A stretch of DNA of 64,000 nt from an uncultured Pelagibacteraceae bacterium. Lineage in GTDB: Bacteria; Pseudomonadota; Alphaproteobacteria; Pelagibacterales; Pelagibacteraceae. The translations under genes were made by a program, and so were the position numbers. Where the stretch lies: positions 1 to 64,000 of the forward strand of contig CACGGD010000001.1 in assembly GCA_902572605.1 (NCBI GenBank), written 5' to 3'. The notes beneath the pieces are model-generated. The model was not told the DNA's origin, searched no databases, and worked only from the letters and a program-made list of their open reading frames with translations. Numbering within the stretch: position 1 is the first letter of the stretch; every line of letters starts with the position of its first letter. This document shows positions 26,196 to 35,496 of the stretch, in pieces.

Positions 26196-27803
26196 ATGGC
26201 AAGAGAAGCAATGGAATATGATGTGGTTATTGTTGGTGCAGGACCAGCAGGCTTAACTACTGCAATAAAACTTAAACAACTCGATCCAAGTTTAAATGTC
26301 TGTATTCTTGAAAAAGGATCAGAAGTTGGAGCTCACATATTAAGTGGAAACGTTTTTGAAACAAAAGCTCTCGATGAGTTGTTGCCTAATTGGAAGAGTG
26401 AAGGAGCGCCAGTAAAAACAAAAGTTTCGAAAGAAAAATTTTTATTCTTAGGAAAAAATTCTTCTCTAAGTTGGCCAACTTGGCTTTTACCTGCCGTACA
26501 AAAAAATCACAAAAATTATATAGTCAGTCTTGCTAATCTTTGCCGTTGGTTGGCCGAACAAGCTGAAAAACTAGGTGTTGAAATATTTCCTGGGTTTCCT
26601 GCAAGTGAAGTTCTTTATAATGAAGATGGATCTATAAAAGGTGTAGCTACTCTAGATATGGGTTTAGATAAAGAGGGTAACAAAAAAGATACTTACCAGG
26701 AGGGAATGGAATTACACGCAAAAGTAACAGTTTTCTCAGAGGGATGTAGAGGTCATTTAGGTAAACAATTAATTAAAAAATTTAATTTAGACGATGGTAA
26801 AAACCCTCAGCAATATGGAATAGGACTCAAAGAAATTTGGGAAGTAAGCGAACAACAACACCAAGAAGGTCTAGTTATGCATACAGCAGGGTGGCCACTT
26901 GATAACAAAACTTATGGTGGAAGTTTTATATATCACGCTGAAAATAGACAAATATATCTTGGATATGTAATTGGTTTAGATTATCAAAATCCACACCTTT
27001 CTCCCTTTGATGAGTTCCAAAGGTTTAAAACACACCCGTCAATAAGAAAGATGTTTGAGGGTGGAAAAAGAATTTCTTTTGGAGCAAGAGCTTTAATTGA
27101 AGGTGGAATTCAAAGTTTACCTAAAATGTATATGCCAGGAGGATTATTAATAGGTTGTGATGCAGGAACTTTAAATATGCCTAAAATTAAAGGTTCTCAT
27201 ACTGCTATGAAGAGTGGAATGATTGCGGCAGAAACTATTATTGAGAATATTAAAAACAAAAAAAATTTATCAATTTATGAAGAAAAGTTTAAAGAAAGTT
27301 GGGTTTATAAAGAGCTTCATGCTGCTAGAAATGTAAAACCTAGTTTTAGTTGGGGTTTAATATTAGGTATTATTTTTACAGGAATCGATCAAATCTTATT
27401 TAGAGGAAAACTTCCTTTCACCTTGAAACATAAACATGCAGATCATGAAGCCTTAAAACCAGCAAGTCAGATGCCTAAAATTGAATATCCAAAACCAGAT
27501 GGCAAGCTAACATTCGATAAAACTAGCTCTGTTTATTTGACAGGAACTAATCATACTGAAAACCAACCTGTCCATTTAAGGTTAAAAGATCCTAATCTAC
27601 CGATAAATTACACTTTAAAAGAGTACGACGAACCTGCTCAAAAGTATTGTCCAGTAGGTGTATATGAAGTTCAAAAGGAGAAGTTTGTTATTAATTCACA
27701 AAATTGTATCCACTGTAAGACCTGTGATATCAAAGAACCTTCTCAAAATATCACTTGGGTTGCCCCCGAAGGTGGAGGCGGACCTAAATACGGTAACATG
27801 TAA
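26196..27803 (+). CDS. Electron transfer flavoprotein-ubiquinone oxidoreductase
   Basis: Membrane-associated flavo-iron-sulphur protein of 535 residues passing electrons from reduced ETF to ubiquinone. The FAD motif VGAGPAG is at 13-19. The C-terminal ferredoxin-like domain has C485, C504, C507 and C510, the four ligands of one [4Fe-4S] cluster. GCDAGTLNMPKIKGSHTAMKSG near residue 325 is a family hallmark. Last gene of the demethylation-to-quinone operon. Because ETF-QO takes electrons from any ETF-linked enzyme, it may also serve acyl-CoA dehydrogenases encoded elsewhere. Confidence 0.97.
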   Translation: MAREAMEYDVVIVGAGPAGLTTAIKLKQLDPSLNVCILEKGSEVGAHILSGNVFETKALDELLPNWKSEGAPVKTKVSKEKFLFLGKNSSLSWPTWLLPAVQKNHKNYIVSLANLCRWLAEQAEKLGVEIFPGFPASEVLYNEDGSIKGVATLDMGLDKEGNKKDTYQEGMELHAKVTVFSEGCRGHLGKQLIKKFNLDDGKNPQQYGIGLKEIWEVSEQQHQEGLVMHTAGWPLDNKTYGGSFIYHAENRQIYLGYVIGLDYQNPHLSPFDEFQRFKTHPSIRKMFEGGKRISFGARALIEGGIQSLPKMYMPGGLLIGCDAGTLNMPKIKGSHTAMKSGMIAAETIIENIKNKKNLSIYEEKFKESWVYKELHAARNVKPSFSWGLILGIIFTGIDQILFRGKLPFTLKHKHADHEALKPASQMPKIEYPKPDGKLTFDKTSSVYLTGTNHTENQPVHLRLKDPNLPINYTLKEYDEPAQKYCPVGVYEVQKEKFVINSQNCIHCKTCDIKEPSQNITWVAPEGGGGPKYGNM

Positions 27804-27849
27804 AAAGACTATTGCTTTTGTCTGTGAGAAAGCATAATGGCTTTCCACC

Positions 27850-29172
27850 ATGTATAAAATTATAAAAAATTCTTGGGCTCTCTTTACTGGCTTCGCAGTA
27901 ATTATGATTTCACATGGTTTTCAAGGAAACCTTTTAGGAATTAGAGCTGTGTTAGAAAATTTTAATTTTATTGCCACAGGTACAATGATGTCTGGTTATT
28001 TTATTGGATATTTCATAGGTGCAAATATTATTCCAAATCTTGTTAGCAAGGTGGGTCATATCAGAGTATTTGCAGCTTTTGCCTCAATGGCTTCGCTTAG
28101 CTCATTAGTTCATGTTGTGTTTGTGGATCCTATTGTTTGGACTTTAGCAAGATTTTTAACAGGCTTTAGTATGATTGGAATTCTTATAATTGTTGAAAGT
28201 TGGTTAAATGATAGAGCAACTAATAAAACAAGAGGTAAAGTTTTATCATTATATATGTTTGTAACTTTTTTTGCATTCGCTTTGGGAAACCTATTGTTAA
28301 ATGTAAGTAGTCCTAAAAATTATGAACCTTTTATATTGATTTCACTATTATTTTCTATAGCTTTAATTCCAATACTTCTTACAAAAAGAAAGCCTCCTAC
28401 ATTCAAAAAAACTAGTTCCATAAAGATTAAGGAGCTTTTTAAAATCTCTCCTTTCGGTAGTTTTTCTACGTTTTGTTCAGGGTTCATTTTCTCAGCTATG
28501 TTCACCATGTTATCAGTTTATGCTGTAACGATGAACTTAACAGTATTAGAAATTTCTATATTACTATTTTCAGTAACTCTAGCAGGTGCACTTTTTCAGT
28601 GGCCAATAGGATCTTTATCGGACAATTATGATAGAAGAATAATAATTATTGGATGTTGTATAACATCATCTATTTTTGCTGTTCTTTCTATAATGGCATC
28701 TGGAATTTCTTTTGAAAATCTTTTTGTAGAAGAAATGTTCAGATTTAACTATTTTTCAACAGATACAAGCATGGATAAAACAAAATTATTTATTTTTATA
28801 ATTCTTTTGTCTGGGATGACTCTTCCGTTATTTGCTTTAAATCTTGCTCTTGTAAATGATTATATTCCAAAAGAAAAGTTTGTTGCAGCTGGAGCTGGTT
28901 TAAACATTATTTTTGGTTTAGGGGCTATAGCAGGACCCATTATGTGTTCAGTTTTAATGAGTATTTTTGGACCAAATGGATTTTTTATTCATTTACTTAT
29001 TTTTTTCTTTGTAATTACTATCTTTGGTGTCTTTAGAATGAACAAAAGAAAATATGAAGACAATCCAGAGTCAACATTTACACCTCTACCAAAAGATATC
29101 ACTCCGTTAGGTATCGAGCTTGATCCAGATACAGGAGTGGATTTATCAAATACTTCAAATGATAAAAAATAG
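27850..29172 (+). CDS. Major facilitator superfamily transporter
   Basis: Integral membrane protein of 440 residues with about twelve helices. The loop after helix 2 and the helix-4/5 region (ARFLTGFSMIGILIIVESWLND) match the MFS_1/YcaD-like subgroup, and a second-half loop GSLSDNYDRRIIII corresponds to the MFS A-motif. The substrate is unknown. A 6-bp hairpin (27828-27833 with 27840-27845) lies just before the ATG, and no Shine-Dalgarno sequence is seen. Confidence 0.85.
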   Translation: MYKIIKNSWALFTGFAVIMISHGFQGNLLGIRAVLENFNFIATGTMMSGYFIGYFIGANIIPNLVSKVGHIRVFAAFASMASLSSLVHVVFVDPIVWTLARFLTGFSMIGILIIVESWLNDRATNKTRGKVLSLYMFVTFFAFALGNLLLNVSSPKNYEPFILISLLFSIALIPILLTKRKPPTFKKTSSIKIKELFKISPFGSFSTFCSGFIFSAMFTMLSVYAVTMNLTVLEISILLFSVTLAGALFQWPIGSLSDNYDRRIIIIGCCITSSIFAVLSIMASGISFENLFVEEMFRFNYFSTDTSMDKTKLFIFIILLSGMTLPLFALNLALVNDYIPKEKFVAAGAGLNIIFGLGAIAGPIMCSVLMSIFGPNGFFIHLLIFFFVITIFGVFRMNKRKYEDNPESTFTPLPKDITPLGIELDPDTGVDLSNTSNDKK

Positions 29173-30067
29173 TTCAGCCGTACTAATTATTTTAATTGCA
29201 GGGCTATTTTGGTCCTTTGGACCTTTAGTTGTAAGATATATAGATGATGCACAATTAATTCCTTGGCAATATCTTTTTTTTAGAGGTTCAATAATTTTTT
29301 TAGTCTTAAATATATATTTATTTTTAGCTGAAGGTCTTAAGTTTACAAAAAATTATAATAAGATTGGTTTATCTGGATTAATTGGTGGAGTAAGTCTTGG
29401 TATTGCTAATATATCTTTTATTCTTTCTATAACAACTACTACTGCAGCGGTGACTATGATGATGCTAGCAACTCAACCATTTGTAGCTGCAATTTTAGCA
29501 TACGTTTTTTTGAAAGAAAAAATTTCAATGACAACTTTTATAGCAATAGTAGTAGCTGCTGGAGGTATAATATTTATGTCTTTAGATAGCAAAGGAGAGG
29601 GTTCTTTGTTTGGTTTGATCAATGGTTTGTTGTCATCTTTAGGATTTGCAGGGTTTACTGTTTCACTTAGGTGGAGAAGAGAAACTCCAAAATTTACTAC
29701 TGTAGCTATAGCGGGTATTTTCTGTGCAGCGGTTGCAATCTTAGTTCTTATATTTAATGACGATAATATTTTTATTTCAGTTAAAAACTCGTCTCTCTCT
29801 GCTTTACATGGATTTCTGGTTTGTTCTGGACTTATCTTATTTTCTATAAAATCAAAAGATTTACCAGCTACAGATTTAACTCTTCTTTCGCTGACAGAGG
29901 TCTTGGGTGGAATTTTCTGGGTTTGGTTGCCAATATTTGGAATTAATGAAGTTCCAACAACAAATACATTAATTGGTGGAGGAATTATAACAACTGCAAT
30001 AATCTTTTATGCCTTTAATACTAAACAGCCTTTATCATCACGATATGTTTGGGTGAAAAAAAAATAA
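29159..30067 (+). CDS. DMT-family (EamA) permease
   Basis: Drug/metabolite transporter superfamily protein with ten predicted helices in two EamA repeats; first repeat from residue 5 (LIILIAGLFWSFGPLVVRY). The ATG at 29159 is preferred over one 13 codons earlier, since homologues begin just before the first helix; it overlaps the stop of the MFS gene by 14 bases. Probably exports a metabolite. It converges on soxG with a 1-base gap and no visible terminator. Confidence 0.85.
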   Translation: MIKNSSAVLIILIAGLFWSFGPLVVRYIDDAQLIPWQYLFFRGSIIFLVLNIYLFLAEGLKFTKNYNKIGLSGLIGGVSLGIANISFILSITTTTAAVTMMMLATQPFVAAILAYVFLKEKISMTTFIAIVVAAGGIIFMSLDSKGEGSLFGLINGLLSSLGFAGFTVSLRWRRETPKFTTVAIAGIFCAAVAILVLIFNDDNIFISVKNSSLSALHGFLVCSGLILFSIKSKDLPATDLTLLSLTEVLGGIFWVWLPIFGINEVPTTNTLIGGGIITTAIIFYAFNTKQPLSSRYVWVKKK

Positions 30068-30068
30068 T

Positions 30069-30590
30069 TTACAATTTAATCGAGTCCTTCAACCTTTCTT
30101 TAAAATAATCCTCGTATGACTTATTGCAGGTTACAATATATTTGTCTTTCAAATTATATATGGTGCAATCTATTTTAGCTATCAAAGTTTGAGCCATTGT
30201 AAAAGCTGGAAATTTTTTTAAACGCAAATCAAAATGAGTTAATTGATTTAAAAATTCATTTTTATTTTTTCCAGAAATTTCAAAGTAAACTTGACCATAA
30301 GAATAATCCGAAGCAAGAATTTCATCATTTGAATTAATTTTAGAAATAAACTTCAAAATTTCTTTATAATCCTGTTCTACTAAATAAATCAGACTCCACT
30401 GATCAAAGGAATTTTTTGCAAATATAAATTTATCATTTGTTGTTACCTCAAGATTTTTAGATGGAGGAAATGTGGAGATTTCCTGGTTTATTTTTTCATT
30501 AAATTGATCTTTTCCATCACCTCTAATGATGATCTGCTGAAAATTTTTTTGAGAAATATCTATGCCTTGAGATGATAATAATTGTGTCAT
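30069..30590 (-). CDS. soxG: Sarcosine oxidase gamma subunit (SoxG)
   Basis: Small subunit of heterotetrameric sarcosine oxidase, 173 residues. Sequence is weakly conserved, but the pattern FDLRLKKFPAFTMAQTLIAKID resembles SoxG, and the gene overlaps soxA by 4 bases as in other sox operons. It resembles a GcvT-like fragment that helps assemble the complex. Identification leans on gene order. Confidence 0.85.
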   Translation of the reverse strand: MTQLLSSQGIDISQKNFQQIIIRGDGKDQFNEKINQEISTFPPSKNLEVTTNDKFIFAKNSFDQWSLIYLVEQDYKEILKFISKINSNDEILASDYSYGQVYFEISGKNKNEFLNQLTHFDLRLKKFPAFTMAQTLIAKIDCTIYNLKDKYIVTCNKSYEDYFKERLKDSIKL

Positions 30591-33574
30591 GATACTAACC
30601 TCTTATTTTCTGGATCAATAAAAACTGGACTAACAACCTCAACCGGTATGTTTTTAGTTCCATAAGTTGAAGAGACAAATAATTTACTACCCATAAGTTT
30701 GTTACCTCCTTTTATCATTGCCATTGCAATACAGTGGTTAAGATTAGGGCTATGGTAGCTTGATGAAACATGGCCAAGATATTCTACTGGAGTTGTTATT
30801 CGTTTAGGCAACCTCTCACATTCTACAACATGTTGCCCTTCTTCGATAAATTCAGATTTATCTAGGGGAATAATTCCAACTAATTGTTTTCGATCATCTC
30901 GAGATGTATCGCTTCTAGTTAAAGACCTTTTTCCAATAAAATCTTTTTTCTTTTTACCTATCATCCAATTAAAATTTAAATCGAGAGGTGTTACGGTTCC
31001 ATCAGTCTCTTGACCTATTACAACATAGCCTTTTTCTGCTCTCAACAAATGCATTGTTTCTGTACCATAAGGCACAAGATCATACGCTTTTCCGAAATGA
31101 AATATTTTTTTCCATAGTTCCAAAGCTTTATTAGGAGTTATATAAATCTCATATCCAAGTTCTCCGGTAAAACTAGCTCTCATGACTCTAACTTCTGTAT
31201 CCATGTAATCAAAAACTTTAAAAGTCATAAAAGGAAAGTTCTCATTACTAAAATCAACATCAGTAAATACTTTGCTCACTATATCTCTTGATTTTGGGCC
31301 ACTAATATTAAATGTGCTAAATTGTTCAGTAATTGAATTCACATAAACTTGAAGATGTGGCCATTCAGTTTGAAGATATTCTTCCATATCAGCTAAAACT
31401 TTAGGAGCTCCCCCTGAAGTAGTCGTTACTATAAAATGTTTATCATTAAATTTGCAGACAATACCATCATCTTTTATCATTCCATCTTCACCTAACATAA
31501 GAGCATACCTCGATGTCATTGGTTTCATTTTAGTAAATGCATTTGTGTACATAAGATTCATAAATTCCAATGCATCTTTTCCTTTAATTTCTATTTTTCC
31601 AAGAGTACTTCCATCTAAAATTCCAGCAGTCTTTCTTGTTTGTTCTGACTCTCTTTGTACAGCTAGATGCATACTTTCCATTTCAAATTTTTTAAAATAC
31701 CATGGTCTTTTCCATTGACCAACGTCTTCAAAAACTGCTTTGTTATCTATGTGCCAATTATGAATAGGAGTTTTTCTTTCAGGATCATAAAATTCATAAG
31801 TATTCCTCCCAGCAATAGCTGAAAAACTAAGTGGAGCGTAAGGAGGTCTATAAGTTGTTGTTCCTACTTCAGAGATTTTCTTTTTTAAAATTTTTGACAC
31901 TATTCCTAAAGAATTAATACTGCTAATCTTTCCTTGATCAGTGCCCATGCTATTTGTGGTAAAACGTTTTAGGTGTTCGATACGATCAAAACCTTCTTTT
32001 ACAGCTTGTTTAAGATCTTTTGTTGTTACATCATTATGTAAATCTATGAAAGATTTAGACCAATTAGATTTTTTTTCATGCTTTGTTTCCCAAAGTTCCT
32101 GTATATTAAAATTATTACTGCCATTCAGCTCTATATTTAATTTAATATTTTTTGCTTTTAAAAAAGATAATTTATTATTAATTTCCTCAATAGTTTTTTC
32201 GTAGTTATAATTTCCACTAACAGATCCTAGGGTAATAGTATTTTGAAAAGGTACATCAGGTTTAAAAGCAAGGAGTTTATCATCCCATTTAACCAATCCT
32301 TTTGATTGAGTGAACAAATGTATATCTGGATTTAAACCTCCAGATATACAAAGCATCGAAGATTTTACTTTAATAGTTTTATTTCTAGATATTCTAATTG
32401 ATATGGTCTTTACCTTTTTATTTCCATCACATCCCTCTACTTCTGAATTAATATAAAAAGGAATATTATTTTTCTCTAAATATTTTAAAAGCTTACTTCC
32501 TATTTTGTTTTTGTTTCTTGCATCTACATAAGCAGCTGGCTTATGACCAAGATCTACCAAAGATTTTAAAAGAGTTCCAGTTGATGAATTATTTGTAAAA
32601 ATTACTGGATTAGTTTCAGGAACCACTCCGTATCGATAGATATATTTTTCAAAAGATGAAGCTAGCATTACTCCAGGCAAATCATTATTTCTAAAAGAAA
32701 TAAATCGTTCTATATGACCATTAGCCAAGATAGTATGTGTTGTCCTAATTTTATGGAGAGTTAACTCAGGTTTATTTTTATCAATTTTTTTGCCGACACA
32801 TTTATCTTCTAAGGCGATTAAATGGTTTGTAAAATTGTAGGAAGTTACTAAAGAGTTTTTTAATATTTTTATGTTTTTTGAAGCATTTATCAGTTTTTCA
32901 GTTTCTTTTATCCATTCAATAGGTTTTTTATTATTAATCTTTTTTACTTTATTTAAATTTCTTAATACTCCTCCTAAAAAACTGTCTTGTTCTAAAATTA
33001 AGACGTCATATTGTGTATCAATCAATTTTCTTGCAGCGATTAATCCACTTAAACCTCCACCAACAATAACAATATCTGCGTTATGATTTTGGTGGATACT
33101 TTTAGACCTGAATTCCTTAGGTGGTTTGCCAAGTCCGGCCGTTCTTCTTATTACTGGCTCATAAATTCTTTTCCAGAACCCTTTTGGACCCATGAAAGTT
33201 TTATAATAAAAACCTGCAGAAAACATAGGAGATAACAGATTATTAATTGATCCAATATCTATATTAAGAGATGGCCAACGATTTTGACTGCTAACTCTTA
33301 TTCCTTCATAAATTTTTTTTACAGTAGCTCTAGTATTAGGTTCATTATGCTCATTTAAAATCTGAACAATTCCGTTTGGTTCTTCTATTCCACAAGTGTA
33401 TATTCCTCTGGGTCTATGATACTTAAAACTTCTAGCAACCAGCTTGACGTTATTTCTTAATAAAGCTGAAGCAATTGTATCTCCCTCATAACCAACATAT
33501 TTTTTTCCATCAAATTTAAAAGAAACCTCTTTATCGCTTATATAAGAAGATTGTTTGTTATCTGCAGCACTCAT
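30587..33574 (-). CDS. soxA: Sarcosine oxidase alpha subunit (SoxA)
   Basis: Large subunit of heterotetrameric sarcosine oxidase, 995 residues, the expected size. Residues about 15-100 form a ferredoxin-like (Fer2_4) domain without iron-sulphur cysteines, residues about 165-480 a dinucleotide domain with VGGGLSG at 171-177 (NAD binding in known enzymes), and residues about 590-995 a GcvT-like folate domain. The complex oxidises sarcosine to glycine, producing H2O2 and 5,10-methylene-tetrahydrofolate (or formaldehyde). Gene order soxB-soxD-soxA-soxG is canonical. Confidence 0.96.
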   Translation of the reverse strand: MSAADNKQSSYISDKEVSFKFDGKKYVGYEGDTIASALLRNNVKLVARSFKYHRPRGIYTCGIEEPNGIVQILNEHNEPNTRATVKKIYEGIRVSSQNRWPSLNIDIGSINNLLSPMFSAGFYYKTFMGPKGFWKRIYEPVIRRTAGLGKPPKEFRSKSIHQNHNADIVIVGGGLSGLIAARKLIDTQYDVLILEQDSFLGGVLRNLNKVKKINNKKPIEWIKETEKLINASKNIKILKNSLVTSYNFTNHLIALEDKCVGKKIDKNKPELTLHKIRTTHTILANGHIERFISFRNNDLPGVMLASSFEKYIYRYGVVPETNPVIFTNNSSTGTLLKSLVDLGHKPAAYVDARNKNKIGSKLLKYLEKNNIPFYINSEVEGCDGNKKVKTISIRISRNKTIKVKSSMLCISGGLNPDIHLFTQSKGLVKWDDKLLAFKPDVPFQNTITLGSVSGNYNYEKTIEEINNKLSFLKAKNIKLNIELNGSNNFNIQELWETKHEKKSNWSKSFIDLHNDVTTKDLKQAVKEGFDRIEHLKRFTTNSMGTDQGKISSINSLGIVSKILKKKISEVGTTTYRPPYAPLSFSAIAGRNTYEFYDPERKTPIHNWHIDNKAVFEDVGQWKRPWYFKKFEMESMHLAVQRESEQTRKTAGILDGSTLGKIEIKGKDALEFMNLMYTNAFTKMKPMTSRYALMLGEDGMIKDDGIVCKFNDKHFIVTTTSGGAPKVLADMEEYLQTEWPHLQVYVNSITEQFSTFNISGPKSRDIVSKVFTDVDFSNENFPFMTFKVFDYMDTEVRVMRASFTGELGYEIYITPNKALELWKKIFHFGKAYDLVPYGTETMHLLRAEKGYVVIGQETDGTVTPLDLNFNWMIGKKKKDFIGKRSLTRSDTSRDDRKQLVGIIPLDKSEFIEEGQHVVECERLPKRITTPVEYLGHVSSSYHSPNLNHCIAMAMIKGGNKLMGSKLFVSSTYGTKNIPVEVVSPVFIDPENKRLVS

Positions 33575-33577
33575 AAT

Positions 33578-33928
33578 TTATTTCTTTACGGTAAAATTTC
33601 CTGATCCCACTTTCGGCTCTCCCGAAGGTGTTTTTAAAGTGTTTGAAAAACTTTCTTTACTTGGCGGATTTTCTCCTAATTTATAAATTTTTAATATTTC
33701 ATCTGTAGATGTGTTTCTAACAGCATTAAACCATTTTCTACATCCATGAGTATGAACCCATCGTTCATAAAAAATTCCTTTAGGATTGTCTCGATAAAAA
33801 ACATACTGTCCCCAGTCCTTATCATTAAGATGATCAGAATTTTCTGGTCTTGCTACGTGAGCTTCACCTCCACTAGAAAACTCTGATTGATCTCTTTCTC
33901 CACAATATGGGCAATTTATTAAAATCAT
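33578..33928 (-). CDS. soxD: Sarcosine oxidase delta subunit (SoxD)
   Basis: Zinc-binding subunit of 116 residues, slightly longer than many SoxD. Ligands expected for the zinc are C6 and C9 (CPYCG), H59 and C63 (WVHTHGCRKWFN). The RDNPKGIFYERWVH motif is typical. It is 2-3 bases from both soxB and soxA, so it is cotranscribed. Confidence 0.96.
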   Translation of the reverse strand: MILINCPYCGERDQSEFSSGGEAHVARPENSDHLNDKDWGQYVFYRDNPKGIFYERWVHTHGCRKWFNAVRNTSTDEILKIYKLGENPPSKESFSNTLKTPSGEPKVGSGNFTVKK

Positions 33929-33930
33929 AT

Positions 33931-35181
33931 CTAATGCGCTACTGCTGCTGCTCCATGTTCATCTATAAGTCTGCCGTCAGAAAATCTTTCCAAATTAAAA
34001 GGAGCATTTATTTTGTGCGGTTCATCTTTAGCTACAGTATATGCAAAAACATTAGCACTACCCGGCGTTGCTTTAAAACCACCCGTTCCCCAACCACAAT
34101 TAAAATATAATCCCTTTACTTCGCACTTACTTATTATTGGGCTGGCATCTGGACAAATATCTACTATACCTCCCCACTGACGTAACATTTTCATTTTTCC
34201 AAATATTGGATATAGCTCTACGATAGCACGTACGGTCTCTTCAATAACATCATAGCCGCCTCTTTGAGTGAATGAATTGTATCCATCAGTTCCTGCTCCA
34301 ATAACTAATTCACCCTTATCTGATTGACTAACATAAGCGTGAACAGCATTGGACATTACCACTGTATTAATTACAGGTTTAATAGGTTCAGAAACTAAAG
34401 CTTGCAAAGGTCTGCTTTGGAGGGGCAATCTTACGCCCGCAGTTTTTGCTAACACACTTGTATGACCAGAAGCTACTACCGCTACCTTCTTGGCTTTTAT
34501 AAATCCCTTAGAAGTTTTAACTCCTTCAACTTTACCATTTCTTGTTTTAATATTCTGAACTTCACAATTTTGAATTATATCAACTCCCATTTCATCAGCC
34601 CTCATTGCAAAACCCCAAGCAATAGCATCATGTCTAGCCACTCCTCCTCTTGGTTGAAAAGCAGCGCCTAATACAGGATATCTTAAATTGTCCGTGTTCA
34701 TTATAGGAACTAATCTTTTAATTTCATTTGTCTCTAACCATCGAGTATCAAGTCCATTAAGTCTATTAGCACTTATTCTTCTTTTCATTTCTTTGATATC
34801 ATGCTCATTGTGAGCCAAATTCATCACGCCTCTTTGGCTAAACATCATATTGTAATTAAGTTCTTGAGATAAATTTTCCCATAGCTTTACCGAGTGATCA
34901 TAAAGAAATGCACTTTCATTCCACAGATAATTAGATCTTATAATTGTAGTATTTCGACCAGTGTTTCCACTTCCTATCCAGCCTTTTTCTATAACTGCAA
35001 TATTTTTTACTCCATGCTCTTTTGCTAAATAATAAGCCGTACCTAATCCATGTCCTCCGCCACCTACTATAATCACATCATAGGTCTTTTTAGGTTCAGG
35101 GTTCTTCCACATCTTTTGCCAATTTTCATTATTGGAAAAAGCATTTTTTATAAGGGTAAAAATTGAATATTTTTTTTTCAC
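33931..35181 (-). CDS. soxB: Sarcosine oxidase beta subunit (SoxB)
   Basis: Catalytic flavoprotein subunit, 416 residues. FAD motif GGGGHG is at 40-45, and the ARHD segment contains H184, corresponding to the histidine that carries FMN covalently in the family. The start is GTG (35179-35181). This choice rests on the conserved N-terminal [11 protein letters not shown]...NWQKMW, which homologues carry from near residue 3; the first internal ATG would remove it. First gene of soxBDAG, divergent from the metY riboswitch. Confidence 0.95.
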   Translation of the reverse strand: MKKKYSIFTLIKNAFSNNENWQKMWKNPEPKKTYDVIIVGGGGHGLGTAYYLAKEHGVKNIAVIEKGWIGSGNTGRNTTIIRSNYLWNESAFLYDHSVKLWENLSQELNYNMMFSQRGVMNLAHNEHDIKEMKRRISANRLNGLDTRWLETNEIKRLVPIMNTDNLRYPVLGAAFQPRGGVARHDAIAWGFAMRADEMGVDIIQNCEVQNIKTRNGKVEGVKTSKGFIKAKKVAVVASGHTSVLAKTAGVRLPLQSRPLQALVSEPIKPVINTVVMSNAVHAYVSQSDKGELVIGAGTDGYNSFTQRGGYDVIEETVRAIVELYPIFGKMKMLRQWGGIVDICPDASPIISKCEVKGLYFNCGWGTGGFKATPGSANVFAYTVAKDEPHKINAPFNLERFSDGRLIDEHGAAAVAH

Positions 35182-35284
35182 AGTTCAAACTAGCAAAAAA
35201 GTCAAAAATAACAAAAGAAATCCAGGGCAAAATGGTATCAACAAATATGGTTGTAAAGCTTTAATTTTAGCTATTTTATACAAC
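35182..35284. other. Upstream region of soxBDAG
   Basis: This A/T-rich stretch between soxB and the metY promoter should hold the sox promoter, reading leftwards. A TATAAA box is present on the minus strand around 35276-35281, but I cannot find a convincing -35 at proper spacing. No hairpin or riboswitch is evident in this part; the structured RNA elements of the 315-base gap all lie to its right on the other strand. Confidence 0.4.
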
Positions 35285-35313
35285 TTGACAGTAATTCAGA
35301 AAGATTGTTAAGT
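35285..35313 (+). promoter_or_regulatory. Predicted promoter of the metY leader
   Basis: A perfect -35 TTGACA (35285-35290) and a -10-like TTAAGT (35308-35313) are spaced by 17 bases. The expected start near 35320 falls exactly at the first stem of the SAM-II aptamer, as would be needed for a riboswitch leader. Confidence 0.65.
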
Positions 35314-35317
35314 GTTA

Positions 35318-35376
35318 TTAGCGCTGATTTAATTCAAATTGCTGAGCGCTCAACAAATCCAGCTAAAGCGACAAAG
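35318..35376 (+). promoter_or_regulatory. SAM-II riboswitch aptamer
   Basis: P1 is AGCGCT (35320-35325) pairing with AGCGCT (35345-35350). It is followed directly by the conserved GATTTAA (35326-35332) and later by AGCTAAAG (35361-35368), matching the SAM-II consensus order. It senses S-adenosylmethionine. The 3' part GCTAAAGCG (35362-35370) is perfectly complementary to CGCTTTAGC (35389-35397) in the following terminator, giving an antiterminator when SAM is absent. Confidence 0.88.
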
Positions 35377-35383
35377 TCTAATG

Positions 35384-35412
35384 ACCACCGCTTTAGCCGG
35401 TGGTTTTTTTTT
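35384..35412 (+). terminator. Riboswitch-controlled terminator (expression platform of SAM-II)
   Basis: Stem ACCACCG (35384-35390) with CGGTGGT (35398-35404), 7-base loop, followed by a run of nine T. Its left arm and loop also pair with the aptamer's 3' strand, so the structures exclude each other. High SAM should hold the aptamer closed and allow termination. Confidence 0.85.
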
Positions 35413-35432
35413 GAAATTTTATCAAATTAAAA

Positions 35433-35490
35433 CCGGGTATTTGAACTATATTGTACACCCGACATTTCGTCAAAGTACTAAAAAAGGAGA
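35433..35490 (+). promoter_or_regulatory. SAM-V riboswitch aptamer before metY
   Basis: After the terminator, CGGGT (35434-35438) pairs with ACCCG (35457-35461), followed by GACATTTCGTCAAAGTACT and an A-rich run joined to the ribosome-binding site AAGGAG (35484-35489). TTTG (35440-35443) can pair with CAAA (35471-35474) as the pseudoknot. This matches the SAM-V class of marine bacteria, which blocks the ribosome-binding site when SAM is bound. The start codon lies 7 bases further on. Confidence 0.82.
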
Positions 35491-35496
35491 AAATAA

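Noticed and set aside
27828-27845. 6-bp hairpin just before the MFS start codon
   Set aside because: Short and without a T run or known ligand motif. It could affect translation, but there is not enough to call it.
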